Positions 55,601-62,964 of a stretch of 64,000 bases of DNA are shown piece by piece. Below the pieces are notes generated by a model that worked only from the letters and a program-made list of their open reading frames with translations, ran no database searches and was not told the origin of the DNA. The DNA is taken from NCBI GenBank assembly GCA_963787415.1, contig CAWBCO010000007.1, forward strand, positions 248,001-312,000. The letters are read 5' to 3'. Each line of letters begins with the position of its first letter. Positions within the stretch are counted from its first letter, which is position 1. Source of the stretch: CAVUWL01 sp963787415. Its GTDB lineage: Bacteria > Actinomycetota > Thermoleophilia > Solirubrobacterales > 70-9. Both the position numbers and the translations under genes were made by a program.

Positions 55601-55796
55601 GATCGATGGAGGCCGCGGGCCCGTGGAGCAAGATGATGAAGGGTGAGGAGTTGCCGAAGTGGCGTTCGGCAAGTGCCTGCCCACGAGCCGATGCGGTGCC
55701 AGGGACGGTGAGCGAGGTCGGCTGGAGCTTTCCCTCCACCCCGATGCCGAGCGCGCCCAGAACGAGGCACCCGACGACTACGATGGCAAGGCCCAA
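52623..55796 (-). CDS. MMPL-family RND transporter
   Basis: The protein has 1057 aa with a TTG start; an in-frame stop lies 17 codons upstream and no better start is found. TM1 is at the very N-terminus, then a periplasmic loop, six TM helices with SLVVCTMMGLALGVDYSLFI VSRFREEL (the RND GxDY proton-relay motif), a second loop, and the C-terminal set with FAVTFGLSIDYAVFLIARMR ERYEVDGDN. The second loop (about residues 500-780) has heptad-like repeats rich in Gly-Leu-Ser (RLASGGKRLQGGTQRLS, GLQRLESGAHRLEGGLGELE), like YhgE/Pip domains. It exports lipids or envelope molecules using the proton gradient; cargo unknown. Confidence 0.94.
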   Translation of the reverse strand: MGLAIVVVGCLVLGALGIGVEGKLQPTSLTVPGTASARGQALAERHFGNSSPFIILLHGPAASIDRQGPRLVAALRREPTATVISPWDRGDLGGLRPGLRRALILVDFHVSLAEAMRHTVPALERTLEDHVHPPLEAIQSGYASVSRALQQESLNATERAELIAAPLLIIVLLLVFRSLVAAAIPLGFGALTVFAGRGVLVLVGSFVTIEALSLVVCTMMGLALGVDYSLFIVSRFREELARLDPTYNPGGDHPKHAGDGGGFNDNATRATNDAVSRGIRSRQAREAALRTRQSAGRTTIFAGLTLFSAIFLSSFLQPGSLLFSLATALVIVTAISVLIATVALPALLALLGSRIDAIRIGAGPRGHGRSRVAAAAAAVLGRPGLAAVLVAVPLVVLAAPALAFNTGAPGVGELSSSNHARQSTEAIDRAVGPGWEAPFVLVAETPDGPITTPRRLALLSRWQHRIASQPEVRAVIGPGQIVDAAAPLRRFGRRITAKGNRGTAGLAELGPGLHHAATSVRRLRDGIARAAEGSGLLGEGAGRAGQGAGLLAGGLATAAGSGARAAAALPQLESGTKRLAAGQREASAAGFTLALGLHSLLPTVRGNGLGRARRLTNELEKAARSDPALQPEATQAEIVERALESTHEELQRLSGVANGLNGGLERLASGGKRLQGGTQRLSTAADGLVSGLQRLESGAHRLEGGLGELEGGAGALQHGLASGYQRSRPLQSGLRRAGVRVSATVSPLARGVDQLRRESPHLFESGYFVLSALDGAPPRSRALAGESVDLGGGGQAARILVISTQALNTAGSRAFGSRLNADAARIARAGGMRTGVSGGAAILNDYGSATKSRIPLVIAAVILITFMILLVVLRALPLAALAVVLNLGSVGAALGVMTLVSKIPAGYPLGGHPYIDTVGAAGIFAVTFGLSIDYAVFLIARMRERYEVDGDNAAAIAFGLDRTASVITGAAVIMAAVFISFAAAPIATVSQMGLGLTVAILLDATVVRIVLLPALMLLLGDRVWWLPGPLDRVLPRVNVHGAPPKVLDTGNEATANR

Positions 55797-55955
55797 GGCG
55801 GGCCTGCGAAGGCTCAGCAGCCTTGCCCTCCCATGGCAACCATTCTAGCCGGCCTCCGTCAGGCGGTACGCCCTCGTTTGGGGGACCCCTGGGTCAATTG
55901 GACCCACACGACGCGCCGGCGTCGGTGGACAAGACCGAACTGATTACGCGGCAGC

Positions 55956-56747
55956 TCAGGCGGCGCGGCAGCTGCGAACCGTTTCGGCCCGTAGCTCTGG
56001 TCCTTCTGCGAGATTGAAGGTGGCGCGGGCGAGGGAGAGGAAGCCGGAGGTAAAGCGAGGCGGAAGTGGGCAGGAAGCGCTCAGATAACTATGAGTTTTG
56101 CCGCGATAGTAGAAGTGGCGCGATACGACCATGTGAAAGTGGGCAAAGTGAGGCCAGGGCCCAATCGATCGCGGCACTTCGGTGACCAAGACCGTGCGGA
56201 ATGGCCCGGGCTGGTGGCGGATGTGAAATGGGAGGACGAATGATACGGGGGGGTTGGGGCTGTAGGCGAGCACCCAGAGCGCCGTATGGCCCCGCTTGGT
56301 CTTTCCGTTGAAGGCAAGGAGCTGGGCATGAAGGCCAAAGGGGTCCTGGCCTGGGATGAAGACGCGGTCATAGAGCCGTCCACGGCCCACCAGTGCCCTA
56401 CCGCAAACGCCAATCGCTTGGCGGATATCAATGCTGTGCAGGCGCACCTCCGGGCAGATCGGCAATCCATCGGTGAACAACGCCCCCCTCCATGCCAATT
56501 CCAATTTGATTGATTTAACTCGGGGGAGCGGTGCGGTTTCGGCAGGGCGGATTCCAGCCTGCAGACGGACCGCGACCGGGGCTGAATGTTTTCGCGGAAG
56601 CGTGCGGGGTGCGATGCCGCCTTTGAGAAAGACGATCAGATTTCCGGTCTCTGAGCGTTCGGCTCGGACCGGGCCCGCGACAAGGGCGAGTGCCGCAAGC
56701 GCAACGAAGATTAATGGCACCCAAACCCGCCCGCGCACCTCAGCCAA
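55956..56747 (-). CDS. Secreted protein of the 265-aa family (copy C)
   Basis: The protein has 263 aa. A signal peptide is at residues 8-29 (VWVPLIFVALAALALVAGPV RA). Family pattern: NLIVFLKGGIAPRTLPRKHS APVAVRLQA, VKSIKLELAWRGALFTDGLP ICPEVRLHSIDIRQAIGVCG RALVGRGRLYDRVF, PFGLHAQLLAFNGKTKRGHT ALW, PPVSFVLPFHIRHQPGPF, YYRGKTHSYLSASCPLPPRF TSGFLSL. Four Cys. It is the gene directly upstream of the MMPL transporter (160 bases), with the same strand, so the two are probably cotranscribed. It may be a cargo or a partner of the exporter. Confidence 0.82.
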   Translation of the reverse strand: MAEVRGRVWVPLIFVALAALALVAGPVRAERSETGNLIVFLKGGIAPRTLPRKHSAPVAVRLQAGIRPAETAPLPRVKSIKLELAWRGALFTDGLPICPEVRLHSIDIRQAIGVCGRALVGRGRLYDRVFIPGQDPFGLHAQLLAFNGKTKRGHTALWVLAYSPNPPVSFVLPFHIRHQPGPFRTVLVTEVPRSIGPWPHFAHFHMVVSRHFYYRGKTHSYLSASCPLPPRFTSGFLSLARATFNLAEGPELRAETVRSCRAA

Positions 56748-57594
56748 CCCTCAAGCGCCCTAGGCAGGGGAAACCATGCTCAAAATCGAGCCTAGTGTGG
56801 GGGGCGAAAATGCCGTCCAAGATCGCAACGACAGCTCGCCTTGCGATTTGATTCATGCCTAGTTACTTCTCAACTAATTCCCGGTTACGCCACCTCTGAT
56901 GGCGCTCAGAGACTGTAGCGCGTCTGATCAGCTTCGGTGAAACGGGTCCGAGGGGGCCCGGGTTGGGCGCGCAACGGGCAGCTAAGCATGCTCCTCCCGC
57001 CGCCCGAGCTGCTCGCCTGTCCAAACCCACCGCTTAACTGTTCGTCGCGCCTCCCCCCAGCCTCGTCTCCTTGCCAAGGTCTGGGCGGTGGCTCGGTAGG
57101 CGGGGCGCGGTGGTCGCGGCGGGGTGGGTCGGAGCCCCTTGGCCTCGACGGCGTCGAACTCGCATCGGAACCCGCGAAACCCGGGGGCGAGATCGTCGCT
57201 CAGTGGCGTTATCAGTTCGTCTGTCGATCCGCTTTCTCCCCGATCCCGACTCCGGACTCGATTTCAACCCGCATGGCCTTGGTCCAGAAAGATCGCGATC
57301 CGGTCCTCGCCAATGTAAACGGCCCGTGCAAAAGCTAGTTCGGCACCTGTGGAGGCTGAATATTTGAAACACAACCGGACCGAGGGGCTAGGTAGATACT
57401 CGCGTTTCCACAGGGGATGGAGCGCCAGGGTGGAGTCGGGTTTGGCTTTGGATATAGGAACACCGTTGCTGCCACAGGCACAAGGGAGGCGCGACGCATA
57501 TTGTTTGAAGACGGTGCCGTACCGACGACTCCCTATGGTCTTGCCCGCAATGATGCGCACGCCGTGGGGAGACGCCAGCGAGTTGAGAGGGAAG
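56748..57594. other. Intergenic region between divergent copy C and the double TetR gene
   Basis: 847 bases without a recognisable gene. The frame of the double TetR gene is open for 246 bases before its chosen start, but the translation shows no domain. Promoters for the copy C/MMPL unit and the double TetR gene should lie here. I found no long perfect palindrome. Confidence 0.4.
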
Positions 57595-58860
57595 ATGCTG
57601 CCCCCAGGCCGCGGCACGCCACGCGAGGACGTCGAGCGAAGCCAGCGCGAGCGCCTCTTCGGAGCGATGGTCGCGACCGTCGCCGAAAAAGGCTATGAGG
57701 CCACAACCGTGGCCGACCTGGTTGAGCTCTCAGGTGTTTCTAGGAGCGCCTTTTACCGGCATTTTGCGGGCAGGCAGGCTTGTTTCTTGGCAACGATTGA
57801 AGCGCTGGTCCAGCCGGCGTTAAAGATCGGCGCAGGCGAGCTGGACCTCGGCGACAAGGCACGGGCCCAGCAGCGATTTGTGGCTCTTATCGAATGGATC
57901 GTGACGCAGCCATCAGCGGCCAGGATGTGTTTTGACGTCCACGCTGCTGGCCCCGAGGGCATTGCCCTCGCTGAGCGGATATTGGACGGACTCGAGGTTG
58001 CGTTGAAGCGTCTTCTCGGTTCGATCCCCGGCCACGAGGAAACGCCATCGGGGATCGTGCGGGCGCTGATTGTCGGGATCGAGGAGGTGATTCACCGGCG
58101 GATCTACGTGGGGCAAGAGGACGAGCTGTTGGATCTCGCGCCGCAGCTTTGGGAATGGATCTTTTACTACCCCCCTCCCCCCGGCCCCCTGATCGCCGCG
58201 CCACGCCGCTCACTGCAACAGACGCTGCCGTTCGAGGAGCGCCAAGCGGCCTCCAACGCGCCTGAGCGGATCCTACGAGCACTGGCCGCGGTAGTCTCGG
58301 AAAAGGGGTACCTCGAAACTTCGGTAGCCGAGATTGTTCAACGCGCGAGGACTTCGCAGCGGACATTCTATGAGCACTTCGGCAACAAAGAAGAGGCAAT
58401 GGTCGCAGCCCTAGACAGCGGCTCCTCTCAGATGCTGGCGGCTGCACTTCCGGCATTGCGGAGGACCTCGGAGTGGTCAGCGCGGGTGCGAGCTACCGAG
58501 GAGGCGATGTTCACCTTCGGCGCCCGCGAGCCGGAGTATGAGCGCCTGGGTGGGGTCGAGATGTACGCGGCGGGGAGACGGGCCCTTGAGCACCGTGAGG
58601 CCGTCACCGAAATGATTGAAGGACTGCTCACACCAGGCTTTGAGATGGCGCCCAATATCGCTCCAATCACCGCGGAAGCGATCGGGGGCTCCCTCTATGC
58701 GCTGCTGCACGACCGGGTCAAGGAGACCAAGCCAGGGCGACGGCTGGCGCAGAGGCTGCCGCTGGCTATCTACATCACGCTAGCGCCATTCCTAGGTGCA
58801 AAAGACGCCCATGCGGTTGCCGTCGAGGGCGGTAAAGAACTGCGGCCGAAGGGATCTTGA
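57595..58860 (+). CDS. Double TetR protein (two fused TetR units)
   Basis: The protein has 421 aa, about twice the usual size. Unit 1: residues about 1-205, with PPGRGTPREDVERSQRERLF, AMVATVAEKGYEATTVADLV ELSGVSRSAFYRHFAGRQAC (HTH), ending LWEWIFYYPPPPGPL. Unit 2: about 215-421, with APERILRALAAVVSEKGYLE TSVAEIVQRARTSQRTFYEH FGNKEEAM (HTH), ending YITLAPFLGAKDA. Both HTHs look complete. One chain could act as a built-in dimer with two different half-sites and two ligand pockets. It is divergent from secreted copy C and the MMPL gene, its probable targets. Confidence 0.92.
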   Translation: MLPPGRGTPREDVERSQRERLFGAMVATVAEKGYEATTVADLVELSGVSRSAFYRHFAGRQACFLATIEALVQPALKIGAGELDLGDKARAQQRFVALIEWIVTQPSAARMCFDVHAAGPEGIALAERILDGLEVALKRLLGSIPGHEETPSGIVRALIVGIEEVIHRRIYVGQEDELLDLAPQLWEWIFYYPPPPGPLIAAPRRSLQQTLPFEERQAASNAPERILRALAAVVSEKGYLETSVAEIVQRARTSQRTFYEHFGNKEEAMVAALDSGSSQMLAAALPALRRTSEWSARVRATEEAMFTFGAREPEYERLGGVEMYAAGRRALEHREAVTEMIEGLLTPGFEMAPNIAPITAEAIGGSLYALLHDRVKETKPGRRLAQRLPLAIYITLAPFLGAKDAHAVAVEGGKELRPKGS

Positions 58861-58994
58861 ATCCTTTGGGCGCAGCGACGCGGGCGGACAGTTCTCAGGT
58901 TGATCCAAGTTCCCGCCTTTTCCCTTCCATCCCTCATTTTTCAGGGTGGAGTGTGCCCATCGACGGGCGCTTGTGGGACACGTTTGGCGTAAAC

Positions 58995-59023
58995 GGCCCG
59001 AGGATCGGATAGACCCTCGGGCC
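58995..59023. other. Strong hairpin downstream of the double TetR gene
   Basis: GGCCCGAGG (58995-59003) and CCTCGGGCC (59015-59023) form a perfect 9-base stem with an 11-base loop, 135 bases after the stop. It is followed by ATAATC rather than a T-tract, so an intrinsic terminator of the weak-tail actinobacterial type is possible. Confidence 0.45.
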
Positions 59024-59174
59024 ATAATCGCCTCTGCAAGGGCCGTGCCGCACCGGGAAGAGCGGGACTCCCTAGGTCTGAACAGCTTGGGACAATAGCG
59101 GACCAAGCATGAGGGTGGCCGCCCGGCTACCTCCCCCAGCTCGCGTGACACTTTGAGAACAGGTCGTACCGAAT

Positions 59175-59792
59175 TTACCGAAGAAGCCGGCGTGCAACCG
59201 GAGCTGACTTTCGAGCATGAAGGCGTGGCTGCTCCCGGCTATCTCGTTCTCGGGAAGGCCGGCGAGCGTGAAGTCTTGGTCTCGCGCTCGATCTCGCCGC
59301 CACGACGCCCACTGAAATCGCGGCAAGAGTCACGATGGCGATCACGATCGCAGCTAGCGGCGAGGAACCAGAACTGCTCGCGCGCGGGGTGGACGCACTG
59401 AGCTGGCCCGACTGGTGCGGATCTTCGGCTTGAGCATTGCCCCCATCATCGTGTCTGCTTCCTCGCCGAGCGTCGGTCCCGCTCGCTTTCGATGATGGAC
59501 CGCCCGCCGAATGATTCTCGGCCGGACCTGCCGACGTTCTGGCGGCCTGCCTCGGATTGGATGGGCTAACGCCTTCTCCGCTGGCTTGACCCGGCGCGGA
59601 AGCGCCACCATTCGCAGAGGACGAGTTTGCGGTTGCTCCCGGGTGGGAGGGTGTCACGTTGGTCCCGGTCGCGGTGGGGAGGGCGTTTTCGTACTGAACT
59701 CCGCTTGAATCCGCCACAGCGACCGCCGGGGAGCAGACGCAGGCTAGTAAAACCAGCAGCGATAAGAGACAACGAGCAAGGGTTCGGCCCAC
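59175..59792 (-). CDS. Secreted Ser/Gly/Ala-rich protein with C-terminal membrane anchor
   Basis: The protein has 205 aa from a GTG at 59792; an ATG at 59894 is the alternative. A signal peptide (residues 1-30, LARCLLSLLVLLACVCSPAV AVA) is followed by SSGVQYENALPTATGTN, then a low-complexity stretch rich in Ser, Gly, Ala and Pro (about 45-145). Next come a TM helix (SPLAAIVIAIVTLAAISVGV VAARS) and a short Arg-rich tail, RARPSRERDSREQP-like, in the cytosol. This is the layout of a wall-spanning surface protein. No named family. Confidence 0.7.
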   Translation of the reverse strand: MGRTLARCLLSLLVLLACVCSPAVAVADSSGVQYENALPTATGTNVTPSHPGATANSSSANGGASAPGQASGEGVSPSNPRQAARTSAGPAENHSAGGPSSKASGTDARRGSRHDDGGNAQAEDPHQSGQLSASTPRASSSGSSPLAAIVIAIVTLAAISVGVVAARSSARPRLHARRPSRERDSREQPRLHARKSAPVARRLLR

Positions 59793-60604
59793 CTCCTCAT
59801 CTCTCAGATGGACCGGGTTGGCTTCGGAAATGGCTTCGCAAACCGGCCTTGCTCCTTTGCCGGCGCTAGCAATTTGCCGTGCGGACTTGGTCATCTTCAA
59901 AACGTAACTACCCACTTTTCGAGCTTTGATCGATGGGTTGAAGCTAACGATCGGCGAGGTCGACCAGCACCCGTTCACTCTGGTGCAAGGTTGGACTTGG
60001 GTCGCGGCCATCTGAAGAGAGCTGGTTTTTGAACCCGCCTACTCCGCGGAGTAGGTCGCCGCGCGCGCGATGCTTTGATCAGGCAGCTCAAGGAAGCGCG
60101 GATCACGCCCCGAGCGGTGCCACCGGCCTAGCATTTGCAACTACTACAGCTGTACTGCGGAGGTTCAAATGTGGGATGCCTGAGAAGCGGTGGGCCGAAC
60201 TGGCCACCTTCACGGAACCCAAAATTGGGGAAAAAGCTGTCTTGCTGCTTGGAACTGCCTTGAGTTTAAAGATGAGTGCGTACCAATATCTTGGCGCTCA
60301 CCCATTTCGCTTGGATGGATAGGCGGCTGCGCCGGTTGGCGCCGTCGATTCGGACTGATGGCGTGGCTGCCCTAAGCCGCAAATTCATCGCCACCGAGCC
60401 CTCCTGAATATCGCGCTGATCATCAAAGCTGGCAGCGCATGACCTCGCCCTCGGGCAGCCGCTTCCGATGGTCGCTCTTGGCATACGACAACACGACCCA
60501 AGGCTGAGTTCGCCCGGGCCAATCTGCTCGGGGCAGAGGTGGTTAGGCGTCCCAACTTGGTGACACCCTCCCTGGCATACCGTTTGGGTGCCTGGATTGC
60601 GCCT
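59793..60604. other. 812-base region without a clear gene
   Basis: Lies between the Ser-rich protein gene and the broken secreted copy D. Frames here are short. The first 100 bases may be an N-terminal extension of the Ser-rich protein if the ATG at 59894 is used. Otherwise nothing recognised. Confidence 0.35.
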
Positions 60605-61395
60605 TCAGCGCGCGTGGCAACTGCGGACGGTTTCAGCCCGAGTTCCGGCCCTTCGGTGAGTTCGGAATGTTGCGCGAGCCAGCGGAGAGGAAGCCTGAGG
60701 TGAAGTGCGGGGGTAGGGGGCACGAGGCGCTCAGGTAACTATGGACCTGGCCGCGGTAGGAGAAACGGCGCGAAACCACCATGTGAAAGTGGGCGAAATG
60801 GGGCCAGGGTCCAATCGATCGAGGCACGCGGGTGACCAAAATCGTGCGAAAGGGTACCAGGTTGGTGACGGACGTGGAAAGGAAGGACAAAAGACACCGG
60901 CGGGTCGAAGGTGATAGGCAAGAGACCCAGACAGCCGTATGCCCGGCCTTGGTTTTGCCATTGAATGCGAGGAGATGCGCGTGCAGGCCGAGAAACGGAA
61001 TCTGGCCCGGAATGAAGACTCGGTCATACAGTCGCCCGCGACCGACCAAGGCACTACCGCAAACCGAGTTTGCCTGGCGGACTGTCTATAACGCGCAGTC
61101 GAGACTGTGGGCATATCGGAAGACCCTGGACATCGAGCGCTCCGCGCCAGGCCAATTCTAGTTTTATTGACCTGACGCGGGGAAGCGGAAGCGCGTTGGC
61201 AGTCCGAATCCCCGCCTGTAGGCGCACCGCCACGGGTGCTGCGTTGGTGCGAGGAAGCTCGCGGGGAGCAATGCCGCCTTTGAGAAAGACAATCAGGCCA
61301 CCACTCTGCGAGCGTTCTGCATAGACCGGACCAGCTATCACGGTGAGCATCGCCAAGAAGACCACGATCGGCGGCAGCCATGCCCGCCATCTCAT
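60605..61395 (-). pseudogene. Secreted protein of the 265-aa family (copy D), several frameshifts
   Basis: Closest to copy C. The start MRWRAWLPPIVVFLAMLTVI AGPVYA and NGLP-type segments read well to about 61060 (LELAWRGALDVQGLPICPQS). Then frames change near 61050, 60945, 60860 and 60680: GRGRLYDRVFIPGQIPFLGL, LLPITFDPPVSFVLPFHVRH, VPRSIGPWPHFAHFHMVVSR, SYLSASCPLPPHFTSGFLSA. The final piece RAETVRSCHAR ends at a TGA at 60605-60607. All pieces are in the order of copy C, so this is a decayed duplicate. Confidence 0.82.
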
Positions 61396-62221
61396 CTCAG
61401 CAGAACCTCAAGACTCTGATGGTTGGCGGATTTCCCAAGTGCTGATCACCTTTCCCAGATCCACGCCTTTTACGTTGGTTGGCAACGCCTGGGGCTTGCT
61501 GGACGTGAGCTGCCGAAATCCCCGAAAGGCTGGCGCATTTCTCAGACTCAGATATTAGAACACAGACGGACCAATCTGTCAATGGTGGATTCGCGTCCAC
61601 CCGGACGACCGACATTTCAAACCGAGGATGAAAGCCTTTACCTAGTGTTCGGGGGCCAATAATGAGGCGTGAAACGGATCTACCTATTCGGAACTATTCC
61701 ATACCGCATAGCTGGAGATTAGGGTCTGTCGCCTCAAGTAGCCGTGCGGTCACCCAAACCGCTAGCCCTGGGAACGCCATCCTCAAGCGCTCAAGCCTGG
61801 AGCCGCTCTGTGACAAAACCGCCGTAGCAGGGAGTTTTCGCGGGCTCGGATCTCGACGTCAGTAGATGCAATCCCGCCCCAGCGCCGCTGATTTGATCGG
61901 CATTCCGAGCCCCTACAGGCAGGCAAGACGAAGTCACGCGGCGGCGTCTTCGTCAACTGCGAATCGCGCCCGCTCGGTGGGCTGGGTGGCTTCGACGGCG
62001 GGGATGCATCGCTGTTGATGGCGGTGACCGCGTCTTGCAACGCCATTACGTCATGACATCGGCACTCCAAGAACGAGCGACACCTATACCTCTGCCCTCA
62101 GCAGAGCACCCTCCCTTTTAATCGATTGGCGAATCCGGCGTGGCTTGCGAACTGGCTGGGGTGGCAGCCAGAAGTAGGGTCTGTTTGTGCTGTCTCCCAG
62201 GCTCGATTTCCAAACCGCCGC
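61396..62221. other. 826-base region without a clear gene
   Basis: Between the broken copy D and the helical protein gene. Only short frames. No repeat, RNA gene or regulator site identified. Confidence 0.35.
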
Positions 62222-62695
62222 TCATGTGAACTTCGACGGGTTGAAGCGGCAGAAATGGAACTCGAAGCTGAGCACCTCGGCATTGGCCTGATTGGCGTTG
62301 TTGTTGAGCTTGCTCTCGAGGGTTTGAGCCTTGTTCTTGTTGCCGGAGCGAAGCGCCTTGCCGGTCTGCTTAAAGAGGGCGGCCTCGGTCTTCACGTAAC
62401 CGAGCCATTTACCCAGCCTGGCTTCATCCGCGGTGGGCTGGGGTACCGCCTGCAACTGTCCATAGGTTCTTTCCAGCGCCTTAGCGGCCTTTTCCAGCGC
62501 AACAGCCGCCGGCTTCAGCTTGCCCTTCTTGACGTCGGTTTTGACGTTCTTGAGAATCTTTTCGTTGGCCTTGGTGTTTGCCTGGCAAATCGGTTCTACC
62601 TGAACGACGTAGGCTTCGGGAGTAACTTCCGCGGCATTGGCGAGGGTGACGGCGGCGAAGAAGATCGCTGCTGTGGTCAAAGTCAGGCCTTTCAT
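62222..62695 (-). CDS. Secreted helical two-cysteine protein (170-aa family, copy 2)
   Basis: The protein has 157 aa. GGAGGT five bases upstream of the ATG marks the start. A signal peptide (residues 1-21, MKGLTLTTAAIFFAAVTLAN A) is followed by a helical domain: TPEAYVVQVEPICQANTKAN EKILKNVKTDVKKGKLKPAA, YGQLQAVPQPTADEARLGKW LGYVKTEAALFKQTGKALRS GN, ending FEFHFCRFNPSKFT. It shares order, spacing and both Cys with the 52124 protein. Exported; function unknown. Confidence 0.85.
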   Translation of the reverse strand: MKGLTLTTAAIFFAAVTLANAAEVTPEAYVVQVEPICQANTKANEKILKNVKTDVKKGKLKPAAVALEKAAKALERTYGQLQAVPQPTADEARLGKWLGYVKTEAALFKQTGKALRSGNKNKAQTLESKLNNNANQANAEVLSFEFHFCRFNPSKFT

Positions 62696-62964
62696 CTTCT
62701 ACCTCCGCTCTTGACTTGGGGTTCCCTGAATATGGAACCCATTTGCCGGCCAAAAGCTTCGCTCGCTCTAGACCGGCGCTGCAAGTTCGGCGCCCCCCTT
62801 AGCGGGTTCCCGGGGCGCTTCGAGGTGGTCGGACACTGGCGCGTCATCCAGTGCAGGCTCTCTGAGATCGGTCGGTCGAATCAGGGTCAGGCTCAGCCGA
62901 TCGCTCAAATGCTCGTCGGCGGTGGCCACGCGGCGACTCGCCGGACATGACGCAACCCTGACCC

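Noticed and set aside
56937..57338. 133-codon open frame on the plus strand
   Set aside because: Composition is Pro/Gly/Ser/Arg-rich without structure, and no homology-like motif is visible.
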